From positions 362,134,271 through 362,198,270 of the forward strand of contig NC_080672.1 in the NCBI RefSeq assembly GCF_030247195.1: a stretch of 64,000 nt of DNA, read 5' to 3'. The stretch is from Topomyia yanbarensis (Eukaryota; Arthropoda; Insecta; Diptera; Culicidae). The notes under the pieces are model-generated. The model saw only the letters and a list, made by a program, of their open reading frames with translations. It did not search any database and was not told where the DNA came from. This document shows positions 12,098-21,612 of this stretch, one piece after another (position 1 is the first letter of the stretch; every line of letters starts with the position of its first letter). The position numbers were made by a program, and so were the translations under genes.

Positions 12098-12121
12098 TGG
12101 TGGTTCTGAAAAGAACCTTTG
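12098..12121 (-). promoter_or_regulatory. Histone-type mRNA 3' stem-loop-like element
   Basis: On the minus strand 12102-12117 reads GGTTCTTTTCAGAACC, a perfect 6-bp stem with loop TTTC. It is preceded by AAA and followed by ACCA. This fits the replication-dependent histone 3' stem-loop consensus (GGYYYUUUUCARRRCC with A-rich flank and ACCA). I looked upstream on the same strand (12120-12430) and did not recognise any histone C-terminus, so it may be an orphaned relic or a coincidence. Confidence 0.4.
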
Positions 12122-13034
12122 ATGCTGTCGTTGGTGATTATGTGTGTTGCACTGGATTCGTTGGATGCTGCTGACTTCTGCCCTCTAGGTTCAGCTCATC
12201 TGTTGTTCTTGAGTTCGATTCTGATATCATTGGTGCACATTTTCAAATTTCGATTCTTCTGAATAGTTTGATAGCGCTGATAAGGGCTATTTTGTTTGCT
12301 TCCGCGGGGAAGGTATTTGCTCCCACTGGCCCCGGTTACTAATACAGGGTTATACAAACTAAACAATGCATACAGCCCACGAATGCGGCCGCATCCTGCT
12401 AATCGTCTTCTCGCCCTGTATTAAAATACCTGATTTTATTCAATTGGACGGAACTGGACAACTAAAGGAAGCACTCGATACACCGAATTAATCGACCGCT
12501 TCCAATTAATCGTCTTCTCTTTTCATGTTGACATGCAGTCTTCCGAAAAATCGACCAGTCCGATGGGGTTGAATAGCAGCTTTCGGCTGAATTCACAATT
12601 CTTTCTGTTCAAGATATGCGGCTCGATACATGAAATTAGCGGGAACCAATCACGAACAAGCTTCGGTCGGATATTTTGAAAACGGTTTTTACCGCACCCA
12701 TCGGAAATAATAATAAATAATCGCTTATTGAGGTGTTCTCAGTTAAACCTTAATGCATATCATTTATATTTTAAAATTTAATACAACATCGCTGAACATA
12801 ATTTCGAAATTATTACGAATAATTAAAAAAAATTAAATCGGTCGAGCATTTTTTCGGAAATCCTAGACACCGCAACGAAGTTTTCGAAAAAATATATCGA
12901 GATTAACGTGTTTATTTCAAGCACAAGCAACGCCTCCGTGAGGGAGCAAGATGAAAAACGCTTTAACTTTGCTCCTACTGCTTAGATCTCGATAAAAAAA
13001 ATTGAATAACAATTCTTAAGAGGACTTTTTGGTG
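12122..13034. other. Non-coding, no gene seen
   Basis: No recognised motif apart from the stem-loop just upstream. AT-rich from 12700 onwards. Confidence 0.45.
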
Positions 13035-13041
13035 GTAACAG

Positions 13042-13260
13042 CAAAAACAGATCAAAATGATGAGTTAAGTGAAAGCAATGATGTGAAGTAAATCCCCCTA
13101 GAGGCAGGATTCCCAAGGGTTGCAGGTTCGAATTCTGGCTTTGGAGGGATTTTTTCACATTATTGCTTTCACTTAATTCATCATTTCGATCTGTTTTCCC
13201 CGTTGGATACCATCTAAAAGTCTCGAATAGGGTATTGGCACTAACGTCAAAAACCAAAAA
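13042..13260 (+). mobile_element. tRNA-like SINE copy S1, with an added inverted arm
   Basis: A Pol III B box-like GGTTCGAATTC lies at 13125-13135 in the context CCCAAGGGTTGCAGG. The 3' body runs TTGCTTTCACTTAATTCATC..CTGTTTTCCCC..GGTATTGGCACTAACG. Related copies are at 18343-18600 (minus) and 19660-19835 (plus). Unlike those, S1 also has an inverted copy of the body (13042-13087 facing 13154-13199) on its 5' side in place of the A-box half. It is therefore a foldback with the B box in its loop. Confidence 0.7.
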
Positions 13261-13368
13261 AGAGGAAATATTTGATTCCTAAGAACGCATACTTTAAATA
13301 GAAGAATGTAAAAAAATCGACTTCAACATGTATAACCCCTTAAAATGAAAAAAAAAGCATACTGACAA

Positions 13369-15982
13369 ATTTCGCGCTAAATCGTATTCACAGTTGGTAG
13401 CACCCTCTCAGATTTTAATGAAACTTTCTATACATGAAGACTTTGTCACTAAAAGCCATTTTGCATACTTTGTTTTTCCAAAAATGATCTAGACTGTCTT
13501 TTGAAAAGGGTCAAACTTTTTTACCAGTATTTTTCAAATGGCTATAGTATAAAAATGACAAATCCTACAAAAAAAATGTTGTAGTAGTGATTTTTACAAA
13601 ATTTGTAAAATTTTTGAATAAAAATATTGAAAAAAATTCGTCAGACTTCTACACTGAAACAATCGATTTAAAAAATTTAAAATCAATTTACAAACATCTT
13701 TGATTTAGATGAAATTTTGTTCCAAGATAGGTAATTATGTTCCCTACCTACCGTCAAAAATTCAAGTTGGGCACTTTCAAGGAAAAGAAAGTTATTTGAA
13801 AAAAACTTTGCCTTATCCAAACTGAATATCGAAAACTAAACCAATGAAACTCATAATCATCTCAGAATCCAATAAAACTCAGTTTGTGAGAAGATATTGT
13901 CTAATTTAGCAACTTAGTACATTTTTATTAATCAAGAATCCCATTGAAAAGAGTTTATGTCATTAAACAAATATTCCATTATTACTTCATAATTTTCTTG
14001 TTTAGTTCTGAGGAAGGATCAGGGAAAGAAATATCCACCACAACATTATGTATTGAATTTACAATAATTATTTATTTATTTTTATATATAATATTTGCCT
14101 TTAAACTATCTTCATGCATGTTATTACGTATTATTTCTATTAGGGAAAATATTTTTAGTTCATTTTCTGAATTAGAATACTTTTTCGCCTTCTTCCAGTT
14201 TTCCATTCGTCCAGTCTTCCAATCTACCAATCTTCCAGTCTTCCAGTCATCCAGTCTGCCAGTCTTCCAATTTTCAAGTCTTCCAGCCTACCAATCTTCC
14301 AGTCGTCCAATTCTCCAGTCTTCCAATCTTCCAGTCGTCTAGTGTTCCAGTCATCCAGCCTACCAGTCTACCAATCGTCCAATCTTCCAGTCTTCCAATC
14401 TTCCAGTCGTCCAGTCTTCCAGTCATCCAGCCTACCAGTCTACCAATCGTCCAATCTTCCAGTCTTCCAGTCCGCCAGTCTTCCAATTTTCAAGTCTTCC
14501 AGTCTTTCAATCTTCCAGTCTTCAAATCTTGTCTTCCATTCGTCCTGTCTTCCAGTCTTCCAATCAACCAATCTTCCAGTCATCCAGTCCGCCAGTCTTC
14601 CAGTCTTCCAATTTTCAAGTCTTCCAGCCTTCTAATCTTCCAGCCATCCAATATTCCAGTCTTCCAATCTTCCAGCCTTCCAGTCTTCCAATCTTCCAGT
14701 CTACCAATCGTCCAATCTTCCAGTCTTACAGTCCGCCAGTCTTCCAGTCTTCCAATTTTAGGTCAATCTTTCAATAATCCAGCCCTCCAAAATTCCAGTC
14801 TTCCAATCTTCTAATCGTCCAATCTTCCAGTCCGCCAGTCTTCCAATTTTCAAGTTTTCTAGTCTTCCAATCTTCCAGCCGTCCAATCTTCCAATCTTGC
14901 AGTTTTCCAGTCGTCCAATCTTCCAGCCCTCCAGTCTTCCAGTCGTCCAATCTTCCAGCCTTCCAGTCGTCCAGTCTTCCATCCTTCCAGTCTACCAATC
15001 GTCCAATCTTTCAGTCGTCCAATCTTCCAATTTGAAAGTCTGCCAGTCCGCCAGTCTTCCAATTTTCAGGTCTTACAGTTTTCCAGTCTTCCAATCTTGC
15101 AGTCTTCCAATCTTCCAGCCTTCCAATCTTCACGTCTTACAGTCTTCCAATCCTCCAGCCTTCCAGTCTTCCAATCTCCCAGTATTCCAATCTTCCTGTT
15201 TTCCAGTCTTCCAATCTTTCAGTCTTCCAATCCTCCAGTCTTCCAGCCTTCCAGTCTACCAATCGTCCAATCTTTCTGTCGTCCAATTTTCAAGTCTGCC
15301 AGTCCGCCAGTCTTCCAGTCTTCCAATTTTCAGGTCTTACAGTCTTCGAGTCTTCCAGTCCACCAGTTTTCCAGTCTTCCAATCTTCTAATCTTCCAATC
15401 TTCACGTCTTCCAATCTTCGATTCTTTCAGTCTTCGAGTCTTCCAATCTTCTAGTCTTCCAATTTTCAAGTCTTCCAATCTTACAGTCTTCCGGTCTTGC
15501 AATCTTCCAGTCTTCTGAAAACTGAAAAGAAAAACTCAGTTTGGACGAGAATTTTTTTTTTCAAATAACTTTTTTTCCGTTGAAAGCGCCCAACATGAAT
15601 TTCTGACGGTAGGTAGTGAACATAATTACCTATCTTGGAACAAAATTTCATCTAAATCAAAGATGTTTTTTTTTTGTAAATCGACATAAAATTTTTAAAA
15701 TCGATTTTTTTAGTGAAGGAGTCGATGAAGAATTTTTTCAATATTTTTATTCGAAAATTTGACTAATTGTGTGAAAATCACGCCTACAACATTTTTTTCT
15801 AGGATTTGTAATTTTTAGACTACAAACATTTGAAGAAAAGTTGGTAAAAAAAGTTTGACCCTTTTCATTTTTGGAACAACACAGTATGCAAAGTGGCTTT
15901 TTGTGACAAAGTTCTCATATACAGAAAATTTCATTAAAATCTGAGATGGTGCTGTCAACATTGGTTCGAGTTGGCGCGAAAT
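13369..15982. mobile_element. Large foldback element enclosing a minisatellite
   Basis: The left arm, about 13369-13840, is matched in reverse complement by about 15515-15982. Shared landmarks in order are ATTTCGCGC, CTCAGATTTTAATGAAA, GGGTCAAACTTTTTT, CAAAGATG..GATGAAATTTTG, CCAAGATAGGTAATTATG and GGGC-CTTTCAA-GAAAA. The arms are about 470 bp and moderately diverged. Between them lie about 350 bp of AT-rich DNA and the minisatellite at 14190-15515. Long arms with an internal tandem array recall Drosophila FB foldback elements; that analogy is structural only. No transposase is visible. Confidence 0.8.
14190..15515 (+). repeat. Decanucleotide minisatellite TCTTCCAGTC, about 1.3 kb
   Basis: About 130 tandem copies of a 10-bp unit with consensus TCTTCCAGTC. 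Variants include CCAATC, CGTCC, TACC and GCCAGTC. Longer blocks are repeated at higher order, for example CAGTCATCCAGCCTACCAG at about 14350 and 14410. The unit has no stop in many phases, so spurious frames of up to 185 codons arise. They read FQSSSLPVFQ-like on the plus strand and GRLEDWKI-like on the minus strand, with a 10-residue period. These frames are by-products of a 10-bp repeat read in threes, not proteins. Confidence 0.95.
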
Positions 15983-18340
15983 ACACTTGAGCTTCTGGAG
16001 CTCACTTTTGAGTTCCATCGACGAACGCGAGTGTTCGTGCACGCGACTAAAGACAATTAAAATAAACAAAACATTCTTCCTAGTTCGTAGGTGTGATTTC
16101 CAACCCTTGAAACATGCCAAACCTCACACATACACAGCCTAATTGGATTACAACGATTTCACTGAAATGCCTATCCGCATAACACACCTGAACTGAGCAG
16201 CCATAGGAAGAACAAAAAGCGGCGGCACGACAAGACAAGACAGTGATAAATAAAAATCGAAACACCAGCCAACAACCACCAACCCCCGGTTCGGCGCGCA
16301 AAGATTAATGATCATCGCGACTCGAAAGTCCAACCAGTCTCCATCAGCTTCCCGGCACCACGGAGAAAAATTGTGCACCCATGCAAATCAAGTTCGCGCT
16401 ATAACTCACCGAAGTTTTAAGTTGTGAGAGGCTCTGTCCAGGGTACCGACAAACGCGACGATGCGGTGCCCAGTCCGAGGGGGGGGGATGGATAGCGTAA
16501 GAAGCAGCAAGTCGAATGGATAATTGCTTCATTGACATCGTTGATAAATCGTTTGTAAAATGCCACAACGCCGCATTGCATCGCGCGCGCGGTAATCAAA
16601 TCTTCCGCTAGCCTTCAGTCATTTTTTTTTGCTACCAGCACCCATCCATCTGCATATGAGGGAAAAGCGTTGGTAATCAGATTGCGGAAAAAACAAGACA
16701 TTCACTGTGCCAACCGGCCATAAACCTACCACGCGTCTTGAACAAATGGCCTATTAGAGCCGAGAAATTAAGGTGTTTCGCTCGTTTCACTATCGACGAC
16801 GACGGTCTGTATGGGGGCGATCCTTGAACAAACATCTTCAATTACTACATCTCTTGTTTAAGATATGGATACACTCTGGGGCTGGAATCGAAACCTCTCT
16901 TCGCGCGCCACACCCCAGGAAAACTGTCGACGTGAAAAATTGCAGCTGAGCGAGTACCTTCGCAATTTATCATATAATCATGTGCATTCACGTACACTGA
17001 TCAGGATTAAGATCAGTTCATTTTGCTGTTCACTACCCGTTCGATCATGGTCGGAATCTCCACATAACAACTGTCAGTCGGACCGAAAATGTTTTATCCA
17101 CTTGAGTTATTGCACGCACAGTAGCCGGACAAGTGAGGAAATTGTTCTGTCAGGTGATTACAATTTTACTGGTCACGGACCGTGTTATTTAGATGTTTGG
17201 GTAATATCCAAGCTTAACTAAAACGATTTAGCTAGATGTTCAGAGCAGCGTGCACTCAGTGCACTAGAGCGACTGCCGGAAGGTTAAGAAGTCATTAGTT
17301 TTGTTTTGGTCAAACTTTCTCAATAGAAACATCAACTCAAGATCCAAATTCAACCTCGAATCCGTGATTCCAGTAAGAACATGACCTCTGCGCTAACGGG
17401 ACATCATCTATAGCCAGTCGTCTATATGAGCTGGTTAAGTAGATTCCACAATACTGATGAGTCGAAAATGAAATGTTCATTTTCTCATCAAATCAAACAT
17501 TCAAATACTGCTCAAAAATAAAAAAATAGCAGAATCTTTATATTTTGTTATAAAACTAGATATTTGATCAGATATCTATGAAGAATTCAAATGAAACAGA
17601 GATATACTTTTCGCTCTGCTACTATATCTTATTCTACTATCCTTGTGCTGTGAACTTCCGATCGGGTTCCCAAATCTAATTAACATTCAACACCATCCCG
17701 GAACGCTCCATTTTTCGTTCCTCCCGCATAGCACAATTACCTTTCAATAAAGCAGGTCCCAAATCGAAAACGTGCCATGTTCCGCCTCAGCTGTACGAAC
17801 TTTCATAACTTAACATTGAATTACGTGCGTTTTACTAATTTCATTATCGGTTTTGCCACTAGCACCACCACCACCACCACCACCATGATTGTCCACCGCT
17901 CACCGCCGCGCCGTCACACGCCACATAGCCTTCGTCAACCTTGAACCAGCAACCGGAGGACCGTAGGAGTAGTAGGAGGAGGTTCGACTGTTTTCTCACC
18001 TTTCGCTATGTATGCACACACACATATTACATAGCTCGGGAGTCAATGACACAATACCAGCCAGCAGCACTGCACAAACTGCGGCATTCGCTGGGATCGG
18101 GGCAAGCTGACTCATCAGATGCTAATATATTCGGGGACAATGAAATGATAATGTGATAGGCTAGATAGGAGCTCTGATGAGTAAGTTTCATTAGTTTTGA
18201 TATTTGGAAAATTAATTGTGCGAGCAAGTGATAATCAATAAGGATGGTTTCACGTTGGGAGTAAGAACAGCGAAATGTTTTAAGTTCTAAGATGGTCAAA
18301 TTCAGCGGTTTCGCGTGATTCTTTAATCATTATATCTTAA
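15983..18340. other. Mostly unique, GC-richer non-coding block
   Basis: This region is less repetitive and less AT-rich than its flanks. It has a CCACCA run at about 17864-17886 followed by ATG. The longest frame (16865-17221, plus, 118 codons) has no recognisable domain. It could hold regulatory DNA or an intron of a gene outside the window; nothing in it proves that. Confidence 0.45.
17218..17284 (+). mobile_element. Deleted copy of the TTAA/CCTTCCGGCAGTCGC MITE
   Basis: CAGAGCAGCGTGCACT..GAGCGACTGCCGGAAGG followed by TTAA matches the right half of the complete 107-bp MITE at 28128-28234. The left TIR is missing. Confidence 0.6.
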
Positions 18341-18342
18341 AC

Positions 18343-18600
18343 AAAAAAATCTCTTTTGGTTTTTATCGTTAGTGCCAATACATTATTTAATATGGCAGTG
18401 GTATTCAACGGGGAAATAGACCGATATGGTGAGTTAAAGGAAAGCAATTGTGAAAAAATCACCCCAGACGCAGAATTTGAACCTGCAACCCTTGGGACTC
18501 TGGCCCAATGTACAAACCCTTATGCTATCCCTGGGCTATTAGTACATCCCAGGAAGAACCCATGCTTATCGCATTAGCGATAGTGATCGTTATGAATTAT
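18343..18600 (-). mobile_element. tRNA-like SINE copy S2
   Basis: On the minus strand an A box-like TAGCATAAGGG lies at 18527-18517 and a B box GGTTCAAATTC at 18483-18473, about 34 nt apart, as expected for a tRNA-type Pol III promoter. They are followed by the shared body TTGCTTTCCTTTAACTCACC..GTATTGGCACTAACG. It pairs with copy S3 along its whole length, including the upstream CTGGGATGT..CAGGGATAGC segment. The 3' end lies near 18343. Confidence 0.75.
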
Positions 18601-19095
18601 TTGTTCAATTTGAACGGCGGCTCGCTTCCGTCATACCTTAAGGGAGTTCCCTTATATAATTGTGCAAAAAGTATATAATGCTTGATAATTTTTTTGAAGA
18701 AGTAAAATGACTTAGACACGTGCGCTATTCTGCCAAATGTTTATTAAGTTTTTATCTATAAAATCAAAATTTTCGAGTGTAAGTTGTCAAAAATGGCGTC
18801 CAAAATGGCGGCTAAAACAAAAGGTGTTTTGAAAAGCGACCTCATCTGCGGGCACGATTTTTCTACTTTGGCCGGCTGTAAAAAATCGTTTATGATCAAA
18901 ATATTGCGATTTTGTAGGTTACAGCGCCGGAGAATGTTGTCTTCTTTTAGGTGGGCAGAATGCGAAGTTGATTGGTTGAAAGGTTCAAAAACCAGAATGC
19001 CCGAGAATTCGAAAAATGTTGTTTCGAGAAAACGCGTGTCAACGTTTGAAAATAGTTTAAGTTACTCGAAGTATTGTTCTAAGAATAAGTGAATT

Positions 19096-19405
19096 TTTAG
19101 GTTTCTAAAGTCACTAAACACGAATTTAAGGCTAGATTTGGAAAATCCAAAATGGCGGATCCACTATGGCAAACTAAAAAAGTAAAATATTTATCTATCT
19201 GAATGAAATTTTGTATATATGGGTTTCTGGGGTCGCTGAACACGACTGAGATGGTCGAAATTGAAAATTCAAAATGACGGACCAAAAATTCGAAATATTT
19301 ATTAATATCAATGACTCTTTGAATATAATGATTATCGGGGTCGCTGAATACGAATTTGAGGTGAGATTTAAAAATTTTTGAATGTCGGGTCCAATATGGC
19401 GACCA
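19096..19405 (+). repeat. Degenerate tandem repeat, unit about 125 bp (AAAATGGCGGATCC type)
   Basis: About two and a half units are present, each with TC(G/T)CTGAA(C/T)ACGA, AAAATTCAAAATG-CGGA-CC and AAAATATTTAT-AAT-TGAAT. Related but poorer AAAATGGCG words occur upstream near 18792-18815 and again around 57240-57365. It is non-coding; the overlapping short frames have no domain. Confidence 0.7.
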
Positions 19406-19659
19406 AAAAGTGATCTTGAAAAACGTTCATGAACTTTTGATCAAAACAAGTGATTTTGAGAAGAATGAATAAAATTTTAGGATTAGTTTCGAAGAATTTA
19501 ACCGATCGCTCTGGACATAGGTCCGTTCAAAGCCGTATAGCGACGGAACTAATTCATGGATCAAAAAACATTTTACTAACATTTCTTTGTGTGTGGTCGC
19601 GTTTCGTTGGAAAGCTACGTTCACTGTCGTCAATGCGATAATCATGTGTTTTTCCTGGG

Positions 19660-19835
19660 ACGTCATCATAACCCGGGGATAGCATAAGGGATTATGCATC
19701 GGGCCGGAGTCCCAAGGATTGCAGGTTCAGATCCTGCCTCTGGGGTGCTTTTTATCACATAATTGCTTTCGTTTAACTCACCATTTCGTTCTGTTTTCCC
19801 CTTTGGATACCTCCAAATAAAAACTCTAACCTATT
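19660..19835 (+). mobile_element. tRNA-like SINE copy S3
   Basis: The A box-like TAGCATAAGGG at 19680-19690 and B box GGTTCAGATCC at 19724-19734 have the same 34-nt gap as copy S2. The tRNA-like head is followed by the non-tRNA body TTGCTTTCGTTTAACTCACC..CTGTTTTCCCC. The parent tRNA cannot be named by eye. No clear poly-A tail or TSD was found. Confidence 0.75.
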
Positions 19836-19849
19836 TTTCAAAATTTTGT

Positions 19850-20050
19850 CAAAAAAATGTTCGGTTCAGCCATCTCTGAGAAAAATGAGTGACATTTTTG
19901 GTCACATACACACAGACGCACATACATACATACATACGCACAGACATTTGCCGAACTCGACGAACTGAATCGAATGGTATATGTCACTCGGCCCTCCGTT
20001 AGAAAGTCTGTTTTCAGAGCAATTGCAATACCTTTCTATTGAGAAAGGCA
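19850..20050 (+). repeat. Dispersed repeat with (CATA)n core
   Basis: GTGACATTTTTGGTCACATAC, the short run (CATA)4 at about 19920-19938, CAGACATTTGCCGAACTCG, then CTCGGCCCTCCG and CTTTCTATTGAGAAAGGCA. The last of these is a small hairpin. From general familiarity this looks like a widespread mosquito repeat end, but I cannot name it. Confidence 0.45.
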
Positions 20051-20054
20051 AACA

Positions 20055-20204
20055 GATGAAAAATTGCGTTTTCCGTTTGTTTCTGGTACGTCCGGATCGG
20101 TTTTTATGAGAATTTGAAGGTTTTTGTGTGATGAAAAATGGCGTTTTTCGTTTGTCTAGTATGTAAGGATCGATTTTTATGAGTATTTGAATATTTTTGT
20201 GTCT
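20055..20204 (+). repeat. Two-copy tandem duplication, period 75 bp
   Basis: GATGAAAAATTGCGTTTTCCG at 20055 is repeated as GATGAAAAATGGCGTTTTTCG at 20130. Each is followed by GGATCG-TTTTTATGAG-ATTTGAA. Non-coding. Confidence 0.8.
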
Positions 20205-21612
20205 TTAAAAAAGCTGTTTTTAATATCATTATCAACAACTTTACCGAAGATACCAAGCCTCCAAATAATGTTTTGAGTTTATTCTCCGTAATTATGTCCA
20301 AGAGAATTAATTGCCAATTTTTTTATTCAAGAAATGCTCTGTATTATGATGTATAGTTTCTTTGAAGACATTGAACCTCCAAAGTTGGTGGTTGCGAAAT
20401 AATGTGATCTTGACCGTGAAAAAACTGGTTTCGAACCTTTATTTCAGAATTTTTGACATAAAAAGTGCATAACTTGAGAACGTGGCCTTGTGTACTATTT
20501 ACGCCATCAATATAGCACTCAAATATACGTCATAAATAGCCCATTATTTCACTTTTTTTTATTTTGCGAAATTTTCAATCCAATGGTTATTTTTATAATT
20601 GATAATTCAAAAAAAAAATACTCTTAAAAACCTATTCTGACATACTGGAAATAAACTGATTTGCCATTTTTCATCATTTTCCTTTTTTCTATACGAAAAA
20701 CAATATGCAGTCTCAACCCACTCAAGTTTTTCTGGCAAGTAACGTTGTAAATGTTAAATGATTCCCTTATTTTAGAAAATGCGATAAATGCGTGATGCTT
20801 TATTGTTGAAAAGGCCTCTGATATCAGTATATCGTATTAAATCGAATTCAAGAAGTGTGCAAAGTAGCCCCCAGCTAGTCCACAAAAAATATTTTTGAAC
20901 GCTATATGAACAACTTTTTTATGTGTGAACCAGTTCTGCTCATATTTGGCATAAATAATACATACACGATGACGATAAATCTGTGCTGATATGATACAAA
21001 TCCATCGATTATTAAAGGAGTTATAACTCGTCAAAATTGAAAAATTGATAAAAAGTGCACAAAGAAGCCCCGCACGACGGTACTGTATTGTATACAGCAA
21101 AACTATTCCAGAAAGAGTTACAGGGAATGAATACTTCTTTTGCCCGAAGAAATATACACTGAAAAAAATATTGATGTTGATATTTTATACAAAAACGAAA
21201 TTGATGTAAAAAATTCAATTTCAAAAAAACCGACTTAATCCGCCTAACAGTGAGATGAGACATTTCTTTCACATACCACTGTTGGATCATCGATTGGTTT
21301 GCAGAACTCATACGAAGTAGGCACCCAACTAGAGGTCGGATGAACACAGTATGGAGTTCACGAATAAACTGAATACATTATCCGCCATTGTAAATTATCC
21401 ATCCGCTACGAATAAACTGAATAAATTGTAGAAAATCAACAACACAAATGAAATTTAAAAATCAATGTTGGAAAAAATAAATTTTAAAAAGGTTATTAAA
21501 TTCATAAAATGAGAAGAATGATTAATATAAATCAAATAAATAAACAAAATTAGTTCAACTCATTAAACGAAAATTTGGGCTATATGCAAAAACAATAAAA
21601 TTAATAAAAAAA
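20205..21612. other. Non-coding, AT-rich
   Basis: No supported gene. GGGGCTTCTTTGTGCACTTTT (minus strand, about 21070-21050) is echoed 200 bp away by GGGGGCTACTTTGCACACTT, so part of it is a diverged internal duplication. CAGTGAGATGAGACATTTC at about 21249-21267 recurs at 53407-53425. Confidence 0.5.

Noticed and set aside
14197..15502. Long open frames (up to 185 codons) reading FQSSSLPVFQ or GRLEDWKI repeats
   Set aside because: They are forced by a 10-bp repeat read in three phases; several frames are open on both strands at once. No gene signals.
19920..19938. CRISPR-like or telomeric array
   Set aside because: It is only a short (CATA)n microsatellite; no spacer-repeat structure occurs anywhere in the window.
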